In this document: one piece after another, positions 8,248-18,020 of the stretch
Position numbering within the stretch: the stretch's first letter is position 1
Layout: each line of letters opens with the position of its first letter
From: Pseudothermotoga elfii DSM 9442 = NBRC 107921
GTDB lineage: Bacteria > Thermotogota > Thermotogae > Thermotogales > DSM-5069
Assembly: GCF_000504085.1 (NCBI RefSeq)
Contig: NC_022792.1
Coordinates: 1,206,001 to 1,270,000 of the forward strand
DNA: 64,000 nt
Direction: 5' to 3'
Program-made: the position numbers and the translations under genes
Notes under the pieces: generated by a model
The model's database searches: none
Told to the model about the DNA's origin: nothing
Seen by the model: only the letters and a program-made list of their open reading frames with translations

Positions 8248-9608
8248 AATGGTTGAAATTTGCTGGTTTCACATTATGTATTTTTCTGCAGGGAATATTG
8301 TTATTTGCAAATTCATTGAACATAGATTTAAGCAGATACAATGAGCTTATTGAATCTACAAGAAAAATACCTGTTACCATTCATATAATTGATTTTGATG
8401 GCAGACCTCTCAGCAACGTTGATGTTCATATAGAACAAAAAACACATCAATTCTTTTTTGGAAATGCTCCTGAGTATCTAATTTTTGCCTATGCACGTTT
8501 TAATTATATGCGGGGTAGAAGATTTGGAATAACGCCTATATCTGCAGAGAAACTGGAACAATACAAATCCCTATATGCAGATCTTTTCAACTATGCTACC
8601 GTTCCTTCTTTTTACTGGGCAGATTACGAACCAAGAAAAAATACTCTACCCTTGCTGGATGCAAGTAAGCAAATCATAGAATGGTTAAATGAGAGTGGTA
8701 TCACAGTAAAGGGGCATACCCTTGCCTGGGGAAATTCACCCGGCGTAGGCGTTCCTGGATGGGTCAGATCTATAGGAGAATCTGGAAATTGGCAGGAAGT
8801 CAAAGTTTTGTTAATGGAGAGAATTAAAAGGGAAATTAATGAATTTAAGAGTATGGTGCAGATGTGGGATATTGTCAACGAACCAATTGTTCAAGAATGG
8901 TTCAACGGTATTGGCGATGACTACATCTTTGAGGCCTACAAATTGGCCAGAGAGATTGACCCCGATGCAAAACTGGTTTTAAATGAATTCGGAGTGCTTA
9001 CAAATAAAAACATAAGAAATAGATTTATAAATCTTGCAAAACGCCTCATAGAAAACGATGCTCCTATAGATATAATCGGGATTGAAGCGCATATTTTCAC
9101 TGGAGAGGATTTAAAAACACAACTTGCAAACCTCGATGGCATATATGCTGCACTTGATGAAATAGCCGAACTTGGTAAACCCATCCATATAACAGAGTTT
9201 CAAATACCCCTACCAGCAATTGTGGAAGCTTTTCAAGTAGATACAGAAACAGCTGAAAAGCTTCAAGCAGAAATTGCCCAGGTTTTTTACACTGTTTTCT
9301 TCAGCCATCCTGCTGTTGAAGCAATTATCTACTGGAATTTCTACAGAGCCTGGCAGTCTGGTAGTGGATTCTTAAGAGATGATTTTACAGTAAAACCAAT
9401 CTACTATATTCTTAAAGAATTGATCCAGGAAAAATGGAGAACTTCACTTAATTTAACCACAAACATCGATGGAAGTCTGAATTTTCGGGGATTTTCAGGG
9501 GATTATGAAATTAAAGTAAGAGCTGCAAATAAAGAAAAAACCTTCAAAGTCAAAGTAGGCAAAGAAGCCTGTGAACTCATTTTGAAAATAAATGGTGATC
9601 AAGAATGA
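8244..9608 (+). CDS. Secreted endo-1,4-beta-xylanase, GH10 family
   Basis: A 454-residue protein with a signal peptide (KWLKFAGFTLCIFLQGILLFANS). The GH10 barrel spans roughly residues 80-420. The acid/base is E213 in WDIVNEP and the nucleophile E318 in HITEFQ; the substrate-binding HTLAW motif is also present (the usual form is HTLVW). Residues about 25-75 form a small beta-rich domain before the barrel, and the last ~35 residues a short beta tail. GTG start overlaps the upstream permease stop. It would cut xylan outside the cytoplasmic membrane to oligosaccharides. The next gene overlaps its stop by four bases, so the genes form a tight operon. Confidence 0.93.
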   Translation: MKWLKFAGFTLCIFLQGILLFANSLNIDLSRYNELIESTRKIPVTIHIIDFDGRPLSNVDVHIEQKTHQFFFGNAPEYLIFAYARFNYMRGRRFGITPISAEKLEQYKSLYADLFNYATVPSFYWADYEPRKNTLPLLDASKQIIEWLNESGITVKGHTLAWGNSPGVGVPGWVRSIGESGNWQEVKVLLMERIKREINEFKSMVQMWDIVNEPIVQEWFNGIGDDYIFEAYKLAREIDPDAKLVLNEFGVLTNKNIRNRFINLAKRLIENDAPIDIIGIEAHIFTGEDLKTQLANLDGIYAALDEIAELGKPIHITEFQIPLPAIVEAFQVDTETAEKLQAEIAQVFYTVFFSHPAVEAIIYWNFYRAWQSGSGFLRDDFTVKPIYYILKELIQEKWRTSLNLTTNIDGSLNFRGFSGDYEIKVRAANKEKTFKVKVGKEACELILKINGDQE

Positions 9609-12007
9609 GAAGACTATTCTGTTTTTTCGCAATAGCTGTTTCCATATTTGTTTTTTCGGTTGATTATGAGCTATTCATTGACCTCGATAGAAAAGGTCCC
9701 CAAATAAGCCCGGCTCTTTACGGAATTTTTATAGAAGATATCAATCACGGCATCGATGGTGGACTTTATTCTGAACTTGTTAGAAATCGTTCGTTTGAAC
9801 ACACAAACCCTTTAGAAGGGTGGTTAATTAATATCGAAGGTCAGGCTAATGCAGTAATTGAAAGCGTTGATCCAATTGGTGAACAAAATAAAAATTATAT
9901 GAAAATATCTATCCGGGATGAGAAATCAAAGGTCATCCTTTCAAACGCAGGATATGATGGTTTTTCACTTGAAAAGAATAAAAATTATCTATTTTCGGTA
10001 TTTGCAAAAGGCAGGTCAAAATTGAATATTATTCTTCACAACGCAGGTATTATTTATGCAAATGTTTGCTTGGAAATCGATAGCAACAATTGGAGAAAAT
10101 ATGAACTTGAGCTTTTTCCTGCCGAAAAATGCGAGAATGCGGTATTCTCAATCGAGATAAATGAGCCATCTGATGTATCCTTAGATATGATTTCTTTGAT
10201 TTCACCAAATTCGTGGAATAAAATCATGAGGAATGATTTAGTTGAGATGCTCCAAAATCTTCAACCAGGTTTCATGAGATTTCCAGGTGGTTGTCTGGTT
10301 GAGGGATACAATTTGGAGAATGCATATAGATGGAAAGATACTATTGGCCCTGTTGAATACAGAAAAACAAAGGCCAATTTATGGGGATATTATCAATCCT
10401 ATGGCGTAGGCTTTCATGAATATTTTCTTTTATGTGAACATCTATCCTCTGAACCTGTCCCGGTAGTTAATGCAGGTATATCTTGTCAGGTGCGTGGAGC
10501 ACAATTTTGCCCTGTAGATCAAATTGATGAGTGGGTTCAGGACGCTCTGGACCTCATTGAGTATGCTAACGGATCAACATCAACTGTTTGGGGTAACAAA
10601 AGAATGATAAACGGTCATGAAAAACCTTTCAATCTTAAATATCTTGGCATTGGAAACGAAAATTGGGGTGAGGAATATCAAAATCGTTTCAAGATTTTTC
10701 AACAAGTTATAAAGGAAAAATACCCTGATATTAAACTGATTTTCTCGTGCCCTCCCGAGTACGAAGGTCCAATATTTGACGAGGCAATTACATGGGCGAA
10801 ATCGAATGGTATTCAAATAATAGACGAACACATATACGCTCCTTTTGAGTGGTTTCTTGCAAATGCTGATCGTTATGATAGTTACGACAGAAACGGACCC
10901 AAAGTCATGATCGGAGAATATGCATGTCACGTATCTGGTAGAAGAAACAATCTTCAGGCCGCTCTTGCTGAAGCTGCCTTTATGACTGGCTTAGAAAGAA
11001 ACAGCGATGTGGTGGTTATGGCTTCTTATGCTCCTCTGTTCAATAGAGTGGGGTGGTCACAATGGACACCTGATTTGATCTGGTTTGATGCTTCTCGTGT
11101 ATATGGTACACCGAGTTACTATGTTCAGAAAATGTTCAGCACCAATCCCGGCGATGTAATAATTTACTCTATATTGAGCCCTGAAGATCAACCAATTATA
11201 TCTGGTATGGCAGGGCTTGGCAGCTGGAAGACACAGGTGGAGTTCGATCATATAAAGATCAGCAATTTTGAAAAGATTCTTTTATATGACGATTTCGCAA
11301 AAAATGAGAAAACATGGCAATCTTACAGAGGTATCTGGAAAATAGACAATGGCGTTTTGAAGCAGACAAGCTTGGGAGAAGATCGGCGTGCTTATTTTGG
11401 TGAAAAGAACTGGACAGATTACGCAATCGAGGTACGGGCAAGGAAGATTTCTGGGACTGAAGGTTTTCTTGTGTTTTTTGGTGTAAAAGATGATCAGAAT
11501 TATTATTGCTGGAATATTGGAGGCTGGAACAACAGTATTTCTGCGGTACAAAAATCTATAAATGGTGAAAAAATGATTTTGGCAGGAACAAAGCCTTTAA
11601 AGATAGACACAAATAAATGGTACGACATCAGAATAGAGTTAAATGGCGAAAATATTAAGTGCTATCTAAATAGGCAACTTATCCATGACATAAATGATTT
11701 CTATCAATACAAACCTTTATACCAGGTTTGCAGCTACGATTATGAATCTGGAGATATTATTTTAAAGGTTGTTAATCCATGGCCAAATGATAAAACAGTC
11801 AAAATAGAATTCAATAGAAAAATAAATCTGCATCACACTCGCACCATAACAATAACTTCAAACAGCTATGCAGATGAGAATTCTTTTATTACGCCTGAAA
11901 ATGTTTTTCCATATGCATTCATCAGTGAACCGGAAAATCCTTTTATATACATATTTAAGAAATACTCTGTAACAATTTTGAGGATGAATGTCAACGATAA
12001 TCAGTAA
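9605..12007 (+). CDS. Secreted alpha-L-arabinofuranosidase, GH51 family, multidomain
   Basis: An 800-residue GH51 enzyme with an N-terminal signal peptide (RRLFCFFAIAVSIFVFSV). After the first strand block (SPALYGIFIEDINHGIDGG) comes a carbohydrate-binding-like insert (about 70-200), then the barrel. The acid/base is E352 in GIGNENWGEEY and the nucleophile E438 in VMIGEYACH. A jelly-roll, DUF1080/laminin-G-like domain (about 555-720) sits within the C-terminal region. The signal peptide distinguishes it from the cytoplasmic enzyme encoded next. It would strip arabinose from arabinoxylan or arabinan outside the cell, helping the GH10 xylanase. ATG overlaps the xylanase stop. Confidence 0.92.
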   Translation: MRRLFCFFAIAVSIFVFSVDYELFIDLDRKGPQISPALYGIFIEDINHGIDGGLYSELVRNRSFEHTNPLEGWLINIEGQANAVIESVDPIGEQNKNYMKISIRDEKSKVILSNAGYDGFSLEKNKNYLFSVFAKGRSKLNIILHNAGIIYANVCLEIDSNNWRKYELELFPAEKCENAVFSIEINEPSDVSLDMISLISPNSWNKIMRNDLVEMLQNLQPGFMRFPGGCLVEGYNLENAYRWKDTIGPVEYRKTKANLWGYYQSYGVGFHEYFLLCEHLSSEPVPVVNAGISCQVRGAQFCPVDQIDEWVQDALDLIEYANGSTSTVWGNKRMINGHEKPFNLKYLGIGNENWGEEYQNRFKIFQQVIKEKYPDIKLIFSCPPEYEGPIFDEAITWAKSNGIQIIDEHIYAPFEWFLANADRYDSYDRNGPKVMIGEYACHVSGRRNNLQAALAEAAFMTGLERNSDVVVMASYAPLFNRVGWSQWTPDLIWFDASRVYGTPSYYVQKMFSTNPGDVIIYSILSPEDQPIISGMAGLGSWKTQVEFDHIKISNFEKILLYDDFAKNEKTWQSYRGIWKIDNGVLKQTSLGEDRRAYFGEKNWTDYAIEVRARKISGTEGFLVFFGVKDDQNYYCWNIGGWNNSISAVQKSINGEKMILAGTKPLKIDTNKWYDIRIELNGENIKCYLNRQLIHDINDFYQYKPLYQVCSYDYESGDIILKVVNPWPNDKTVKIEFNRKINLHHTRTITITSNSYADENSFITPENVFPYAFISEPENPFIYIFKKYSVTILRMNVNDNQ

Positions 12008-12034
12008 TTTTTTATTTTTCGAGGAGGTAAGAAT

Positions 12035-13513
12035 ATGCAGGGCTATGTGAAGGTGTCGAATGTAAAAACCGCCAGGATTAGTGACATGGTCTATGGGCAT
12101 TTCATCGAACATCTTGGTAGATGTATTTACGGTGGAATCTATGAAAGAGGTTCTCCATTGTCAGATCAGAGAGGTTTTCGGAAAGACGTACTTGAAGCTG
12201 TGAAAAAAATCAAATGTCCAATTCTAAGATGGCCCGGCGGGAATTTTGCTTCTGCTTATCATTGGAAAGATGGTATTGGACCTGTTGAAAAAAGGCCGAA
12301 ACTTTTAAATTACATCTGGGGAGGGATTGAAACAAATGAATTTGGTACAGATGAATTTATTGAATATTGCAGAGAGGCAGGTGCTGAGCCTTATCTTTCC
12401 GTAAGTCTGGGCACAGGTACACTTGATGAAGCCCTTCAGTGGTTAGAGTACTGTAATCTTGACACACCAACTAAATATGCTACTCTCAGAAAACAGTCTG
12501 GTCATGAAAAACCTTACAATGTCAAGTATTGGGGTATTGGAAATGAAGTGTATGGTCCATGGCAAGTTGGTCATTGCAGCGCTTCTGAATATGCAGAAAA
12601 ACTCAGACAGTTTGCACAGTTTATGAAAGGCATCGATCCATCGATAAAGATCATAGCTGTCGGGGCAGATGATCCAGAGTGGGATATGACCGTGTTAAAA
12701 CACGCCGGGAAAGTTATCGATTACATATCGATTCATCAATACCACGGCTCAGAAGATCACTACGAAACCATTTCTTCAGTTTATTATATTGAGGAAAGAT
12801 TGAAACTCCTGCGAAGTCTAATAAAACATCTCAAACTCGATCACGTAAAGATTGCATTTGATGAATGGAACGTCTGGTACCAGACCATTCCCGAAAAAGA
12901 AATGGCTGAACAGGGAATTGTAACTCTTGAAGAGTCATACGCTTTGAAAGATGCTCTGTTTGCAGCAGGTGTTTTTTGCGTGATGCACAGAATGAGTGAT
13001 ATTGTTGAAATTGCAAACGTAGCACAGATGGTAAATGCCCTTGGAATTATCAAAACAAATAAAACTTCACTTGTTTTAACGCCTATATACCATGTTTTTG
13101 ATTTGTTTGTGAATCATACAGGTCGTACACGCCTTGATATGAAGCTTGCCTGTGATACATATTCTATAAAGGCAAAAAGTTTCTTTGAGGGCCGTATTTC
13201 TTTCAGTTTAGAAAATGTTCCATATATAGATGGCTCAGCAACCTATGATGAAAGAACAAAAACAGTTTCACTTGCACTGGTAAATTACAAAGATGGCACG
13301 GTAAAAGTCACTGTGGATTTAAGCGACTTCAAAACTCTCTCGACACAGGCTGTTGTTCACGAACTTACTGGACCTGATGCTTTTTCAAAAAACGATTTTG
13401 AAAACCCAAATATCGTAAGACCTTCACAGAAAATTATTCAGCTTGCCGGGAAGGTTTTTGACATCGAGTTGCAGAGGCTTTCTTTAACGATTTTAGAAAT
13501 AAAGATTGAATAG
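12035..13513 (+). CDS. Cytoplasmic alpha-L-arabinofuranosidase, GH51 family
   Basis: A 492-residue GH51 protein of the usual intracellular size without a signal peptide. Start ATG follows GAGGAGGT. Catalytic residues are E171 in WGIGNEVYG (acid/base) and E277 in AFDEWNVW (nucleophile). The N-terminal SDMVYGHFIEHLGRCIYGG strand-loop block is classical. It would hydrolyse short arabino-oligosaccharides after import, giving L-arabinose for the isomerase and kinase encoded downstream. A 76-bp gap after it holds no clear promoter or terminator. Confidence 0.95.
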   Translation: MQGYVKVSNVKTARISDMVYGHFIEHLGRCIYGGIYERGSPLSDQRGFRKDVLEAVKKIKCPILRWPGGNFASAYHWKDGIGPVEKRPKLLNYIWGGIETNEFGTDEFIEYCREAGAEPYLSVSLGTGTLDEALQWLEYCNLDTPTKYATLRKQSGHEKPYNVKYWGIGNEVYGPWQVGHCSASEYAEKLRQFAQFMKGIDPSIKIIAVGADDPEWDMTVLKHAGKVIDYISIHQYHGSEDHYETISSVYYIEERLKLLRSLIKHLKLDHVKIAFDEWNVWYQTIPEKEMAEQGIVTLEESYALKDALFAAGVFCVMHRMSDIVEIANVAQMVNALGIIKTNKTSLVLTPIYHVFDLFVNHTGRTRLDMKLACDTYSIKAKSFFEGRISFSLENVPYIDGSATYDERTKTVSLALVNYKDGTVKVTVDLSDFKTLSTQAVVHELTGPDAFSKNDFENPNIVRPSQKIIQLAGKVFDIELQRLSLTILEIKIE

Positions 13514-13589
13514 TTGTAAAAATAATTCAGAAGTGGTAAAAAATAATTGAGAACCACAAATTTATAACAAATTCAGGAGGGATGATAAA

Positions 13590-15020
13590 ATGAAGCATTT
13601 AAGGCAGATGACAGTTGGATTGATTGCGGCTAACAGAGGTTTTTTTCCCGGCTGGTTAGTTGAAGAAGGAAAGAAAGCTTTTTTGAATGTTCTTGAATCA
13701 ATGAATGTAAGAGTCATAACGCTTACAGAAAAAGATACTAGATATGGAGCAGTTGAAAACTTGCAAGACGCTGAAAAATGTGCAAATCTTTTCAAACAAC
13801 ACGCAGAAGAGATCGATGGCATCATTGTGACTCTTCCAAATTTTGGCGATGAACGATCTGCCGCAACAGCCATAAGATTGTCTGGATTGAATGTTCCTGT
13901 TTTGGTGCATGCCTTTCCAGACGAAACAGATAAACTCGATTTGAAGCACAGACGGGATTCTTTCTGCGGGAAAATATCTCTGTGCAATAATCTTGTCCAG
14001 TATCATATACCATTTACAGACACAACCTACCATACAGAAGCATTAGACAGTGAACAGTTCAGGAAAGATCTCCAGGATTTTCTGGCTGTTTGCAGAGTAG
14101 TCAAAGGTGTCAGAAATCTGAAAATAGGGGCTGTTGGTACAAGGCCTGCAGCTTTCAACACGGTGCGTTTCAGTGAAAAGATTTTAGAAAGCTATGGCAT
14201 TAGTGTAGAAACAATAGATCTTTCAGAAATTATAGCGCGCGCAAACAGTTTTGATTCAAATTCACTCGAATACAAAGAGCATCTGCAAAAATTGAAGGAT
14301 ACTTTCAAACCAGGTAATGTTCCAGAAAAATCTCTTGACAGAATGGCAAGGTTGTCTGCAACACTGAATGAATGGATAGAACAAAACCACATCGATGCAG
14401 TTGCCATCCAGTGCTGGACAGCATTGGAAGCGCTTTATGGAATAGTTCCATGTGCCGTCATGAGCATGCTCTCTGAATCGCTTACGCCCAGTGCGTGCGA
14501 AACAGATGTAATGGGCGCTCTTTCAATGTACATACTTCAACTTGCATCAAATAAGCCATCTGCTTTGATGGACTGGAATAACAATTTCAACGACGAAGAA
14601 GACAAAGCAATAATGTTCCATTGCAGTAATTTCCCGGTTTCTTTCTTTGAAAGTTGCCAGATGTCCTATCAAGATATTATTGCAGGAACAGTTGGAAAAG
14701 AAAATACGTATGGTACCTGTGTGGGAAGAGTTTCTCCGGGTCCAGCAACCTTTTTAAGACTCTCTACTTTTGATAACGAAGGCATAATTGCCGGCGTTAT
14801 AGCAGAAGGCAGATTCACAGAAGACAATGTTAAAACCTTTGGTGGTTATGGTGTTGTGGAGATTCCAAATCTGCAGAGTCTTTTGAAGACAATAACACAA
14901 AATGGTTTTGAACACCATGTGGCAGTTAGCAAAAGCAACGTAGGTTATATAGTTCAAGAAGCACTCGAAAAATATCTTGGCTGGGAGATTATTTCATATC
15001 AGTGCAGTTGCAAACATTAA
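13590..15020 (+). CDS. L-fucose/L-arabinose isomerase family protein
   Basis: A 476-residue protein of the FucI/AraA-like superfamily. N-terminal Rossmann-like features (VGLIAANRGFFPGWLVEEGKK; GIIVTLPNFGDERSAATAI) and a central AIQCWTALE segment ahead of the C-terminal domain fit the 'L-fucose isomerase and related' group rather than canonical AraA. In this operon it most likely converts L-arabinose (or another released pentose) to the ketose that the adjacent FGGY kinase phosphorylates. The substrate cannot be read from sequence. Good ribosome site (AGGAGGGATGA); 16 bases separate it from the kinase. Confidence 0.8.
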   Translation: MKHLRQMTVGLIAANRGFFPGWLVEEGKKAFLNVLESMNVRVITLTEKDTRYGAVENLQDAEKCANLFKQHAEEIDGIIVTLPNFGDERSAATAIRLSGLNVPVLVHAFPDETDKLDLKHRRDSFCGKISLCNNLVQYHIPFTDTTYHTEALDSEQFRKDLQDFLAVCRVVKGVRNLKIGAVGTRPAAFNTVRFSEKILESYGISVETIDLSEIIARANSFDSNSLEYKEHLQKLKDTFKPGNVPEKSLDRMARLSATLNEWIEQNHIDAVAIQCWTALEALYGIVPCAVMSMLSESLTPSACETDVMGALSMYILQLASNKPSALMDWNNNFNDEEDKAIMFHCSNFPVSFFESCQMSYQDIIAGTVGKENTYGTCVGRVSPGPATFLRLSTFDNEGIIAGVIAEGRFTEDNVKTFGGYGVVEIPNLQSLLKTITQNGFEHHVAVSKSNVGYIVQEALEKYLGWEIISYQCSCKH

Positions 15021-15036
15021 GAATGGGGGATGAAAG

Positions 15037-16557
15037 ATGTATTTGATAGGTTGCGACATAGGAACACAAAACACAAAGAGCGTTCTTGTGGATGAGAATG
15101 GCGTGGTAATCTGTGAAGCAACAAGAGAATACGAAGTGAACACACCCAGACCAAACTGGGCTGAACAATGGCCAGATATCTGGGTAAAAGCCGCTTTTGA
15201 AACTATAAAAGAAGTGGTAGAAAAATCAAATGTAGCAAAAAAAGAAATAGCTGGTGTTGCTGTTAGTGGCTTATATGGTGGTGCAGGTATACCTGTAGAT
15301 AGAGATGTAAAGCCACTTTACCCCTGTTTGATCTGGATGGATAGAAGAGCTGTGAAAGAAACCGAATGGGTAAAAAAGAATATCCCAAGAGAAGAGATTT
15401 TTTCAATAACGGGAAATTACGTTGACTCATATTTCGGATTTCCGAAGATGATGTGGATAAAAAACAATGTTCCTGAGGTTTGGAAAAAAATATACAAATT
15501 CATATCACCAAAAGATTATGTGATTTATCAAATAACTGGTAGAATAGTGATCGACTATTCATCTGCAGGAAATCTCGGAGGAGTTTTTGATCTGAAAAAC
15601 CTCACCTGGTCAAAACACATGTGCGAAATTCTTGGCATACCTATTGAATATCTTCCTGAAAAAATTGTCAAGTCATCAGATGTGGTTGGTAGTGTCACTA
15701 AGGAAGCATCGCAGTACTGCGGTTTATTGGAAGGCACTCCCGTTGTGGCTGGCGGCATAGACGCACCTGTAGCCCAGCTTTCTGCAGGTGCACTCAACGA
15801 AGGAGAGCACGTGGCAATGGTGGGCACTTCTACCTGCTGGGGGACGGTACATGACGGCAGTAAGCTCGCACCACAACTTGTCAATTACCCATATGTAGTT
15901 TACGATACAGAAAGGATCTATACTTTTGGTGGCTCGGCAACAACAGGCGCTCTCGCAAGATGGTTCAAAGAGCAATTTGGTGAATCAGAAACGGCTGTGG
16001 CAGAGAGGATGAACACATCGCCCTATCAGCTGTTTGATAAAGAAGTTGAAAAAATTGCACCAGGTAGCGATGGCATAATCGTACTTCCATATTTCATGGG
16101 TGAAAGATCACCAATCTGGGACCCATTTGCAAAAGGTGTATTTTTTGGCCTGAGTTTGTACCACAGCAGATCACACATATACAGAGCACTCATGGAAGGT
16201 GGAGCATATGCGCTGAGACACAATATGGAAGAGGGCATCAAAGCTGGTCTGAAATTAGACGACGAATGCTGGATCGTGGGTGGAGTTGCAAAATCAAATC
16301 TTTGGGTGAAAATCTTCGCAGATGTTACAGGTTTTAAGATGAGGCAGGTTGCAAGTTTAGTAGAAGCTCCTTTTGGCGATGCGTTCCTGGCAGGCCTTGG
16401 AACAGGCGTGATAGACAGACCGGAGGCAATTAAAAACTGGGTAAAATACAGAGAAAGTATTTCTCCTGACAAATCTAACAAACAGGTTTATGACAAATAT
16501 TACCAGATCTTCAGAAAACTCTATGAAAATACAGCAGATTTGATGAAATCATTATGA
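15037..16557 (+). CDS. FGGY-family carbohydrate kinase
   Basis: A 506-residue sugar kinase with the N-terminal phosphate loop GCDIGTQNTKSVLVDENG, a sugar-binding EQWPDIWVKA motif and a WMDRRA segment. The second domain shows GGIDAPVAQLSAGAL and VGTSTCWG. Paralogous in fold to the kinase at 29295-30755. Following an isomerase, it probably phosphorylates the ketopentose (ribulose or xylulose). It is the last gene of the operon and runs into a perfect terminator hairpin that overlaps its stop codon by one base. Confidence 0.9.
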   Translation: MYLIGCDIGTQNTKSVLVDENGVVICEATREYEVNTPRPNWAEQWPDIWVKAAFETIKEVVEKSNVAKKEIAGVAVSGLYGGAGIPVDRDVKPLYPCLIWMDRRAVKETEWVKKNIPREEIFSITGNYVDSYFGFPKMMWIKNNVPEVWKKIYKFISPKDYVIYQITGRIVIDYSSAGNLGGVFDLKNLTWSKHMCEILGIPIEYLPEKIVKSSDVVGSVTKEASQYCGLLEGTPVVAGGIDAPVAQLSAGALNEGEHVAMVGTSTCWGTVHDGSKLAPQLVNYPYVVYDTERIYTFGGSATTGALARWFKEQFGESETAVAERMNTSPYQLFDKEVEKIAPGSDGIIVLPYFMGERSPIWDPFAKGVFFGLSLYHSRSHIYRALMEGGAYALRHNMEEGIKAGLKLDDECWIVGGVAKSNLWVKIFADVTGFKMRQVASLVEAPFGDAFLAGLGTGVIDRPEAIKNWVKYRESISPDKSNKQVYDKYYQIFRKLYENTADLMKSL

Positions 16558-16580
16558 AAATGGGGCAAGAGCCCCATTTT
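16557..16580. terminator. Bidirectional rho-independent terminator
   Basis: AAAATGGGGC-AAGA-GCCCCATTTT is a perfect 10-bp stem with A/T tails on both sides. It lies between the convergent kinase gene (plus) and DUF4127 gene (minus) and can serve both. The ATGGGGC/GCCCCAT core recurs in the hairpin at 24783-24810. Confidence 0.9.
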
Positions 16581-16589
16581 CGTGTTAGT

Positions 16590-18020
16590 TCAATGTTTGT
16601 ATTCTCCATTCAATTCCACTTGGAGTTCGCATTCAAAGGTTCTGTTCCAAGGTAGCTTAAAATCTTTGAGTTCAATTTTATGAATGACAAAAATGCAAGA
16701 TTTCTGTTTACACACACAAATGTTTTCATTAAAATATTTCTCTAAGAATTTATTACAACAGGGCTTAAAAACTTCATCGACGAATCTTCTGTATGTTTTT
16801 GACTTCTCAGAAACGTCATATATATTTTCTCCATTTTTCATTAACTCTCTTTCAAGCCATTCTCTCCAAACACCCTGATAAAAATGATCATCCAGAAGTC
16901 TTTCGAGGTAAAATTTAAATAAACCTATCTTATCTTTATTTGGTGCCTCTGCTATTTCTGCAAGTATTGTTCCCAAACTGTTTGAAGCTGTGTTCCAGGC
17001 AGAATATCCCTTTATTGAGCTGCCTCCGATTGCCAGAGCATCGTTAACAAAGTCGGGGTTAGATCCATTTGCTTTGAAGACATCAAGTATATAGATCTTT
17101 TTTCCAGTTTTCTTAAGTTTTTCAATGATTTTCAAGCTTCTCTCTTTGCTATTACCACTGATGAGTACCACATTTTCAGCATTTTCACTCACATTGAAAC
17201 CAGTCAATCTCAGATGAGAATTTACGTTCTCCAGAAATTTCCTATCTTCGTAATCCATTATCTTAACTTTGGTTTCCTCACTATCGTATATCACATTGAT
17301 AGTACCTTTGTTAAACGTTCTGATTAACAAATTCTGTAAAGCTTCATCTGCCCCGTTATGTATAAAACACTTGTCTTCAATTCCATATTCAGTAATTTTT
17401 TGCTTTAAAGCTTCCTCTTCTCTCTCATGAGGACCCCCTGGAAAAGTATCTTCAACGGAGAACACTATTAAATCAACTATGCCTTTCTTTACCAATTCAA
17501 GACATTTCAGGTTTATTTTATGATTCCTTTCTCTTGATTTCCAGTAATTTTCAATATAGCCTCTTGGAAAGTTTTTTTCTACCTTTTTTGCTTGCTCGGG
17601 GTTCGTTTTGAAAATTCTCAAATATGTGTTCATTTTCTCCCAGCACTCGTACGAACTTTCTGAAAAGACAGATGTTGATGCTCTTCTTATTATTGATGAA
17701 AGTTGTATGTTGCTATTCGGATTGAGTTTTTTGATAATCTTCAAAACTGATAATCTCTTTTCTGCCTCTTCAAAAGTTGTCCAATTTTCCCTTGATGCTA
17801 TCAATCCTCCATAGCAAAGCATATCAGTTGAGATTATGTATAAATCTGCTCTTTGTCTAAGCAACCACTCAATCAGCAAGTTTATATCACCTGGTGTTCT
17901 ATAAAAACCAAGAATATTTTTTGGAGGAAGTGTTACATCCAATTTGTATATATTTGCAAGATCAATTAAGAAACGATAATTTGGTGGCCTGTTATCCATA
18001 GGTAGTATGATTATTTTCAA
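16590..18020 (-). CDS. DUF4127 family protein
   Basis: A 476-residue protein beginning IIILPMDNRPPNYRF, the signature opening of DUF4127, a family with no established function. Further blocks are STDMLCYGGLIASR and FSVEDTFPGGPHEREEEAL. No signal peptide or membrane segment is visible. It overlaps the upstream FAD oxidoreductase stop by four bases and is the last gene of a LacI-led sugar operon. By context it may process an imported sugar or a derivative; that is inference. Confidence 0.85.
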   Translation of the reverse strand: MKIIILPMDNRPPNYRFLIDLANIYKLDVTLPPKNILGFYRTPGDINLLIEWLLRQRADLYIISTDMLCYGGLIASRENWTTFEEAEKRLSVLKIIKKLNPNSNIQLSSIIRRASTSVFSESSYECWEKMNTYLRIFKTNPEQAKKVEKNFPRGYIENYWKSRERNHKINLKCLELVKKGIVDLIVFSVEDTFPGGPHEREEEALKQKITEYGIEDKCFIHNGADEALQNLLIRTFNKGTINVIYDSEETKVKIMDYEDRKFLENVNSHLRLTGFNVSENAENVVLISGNSKERSLKIIEKLKKTGKKIYILDVFKANGSNPDFVNDALAIGGSSIKGYSAWNTASNSLGTILAEIAEAPNKDKIGLFKFYLERLLDDHFYQGVWREWLERELMKNGENIYDVSEKSKTYRRFVDEVFKPCCNKFLEKYFNENICVCKQKSCIFVIHKIELKDFKLPWNRTFECELQVELNGEYKH

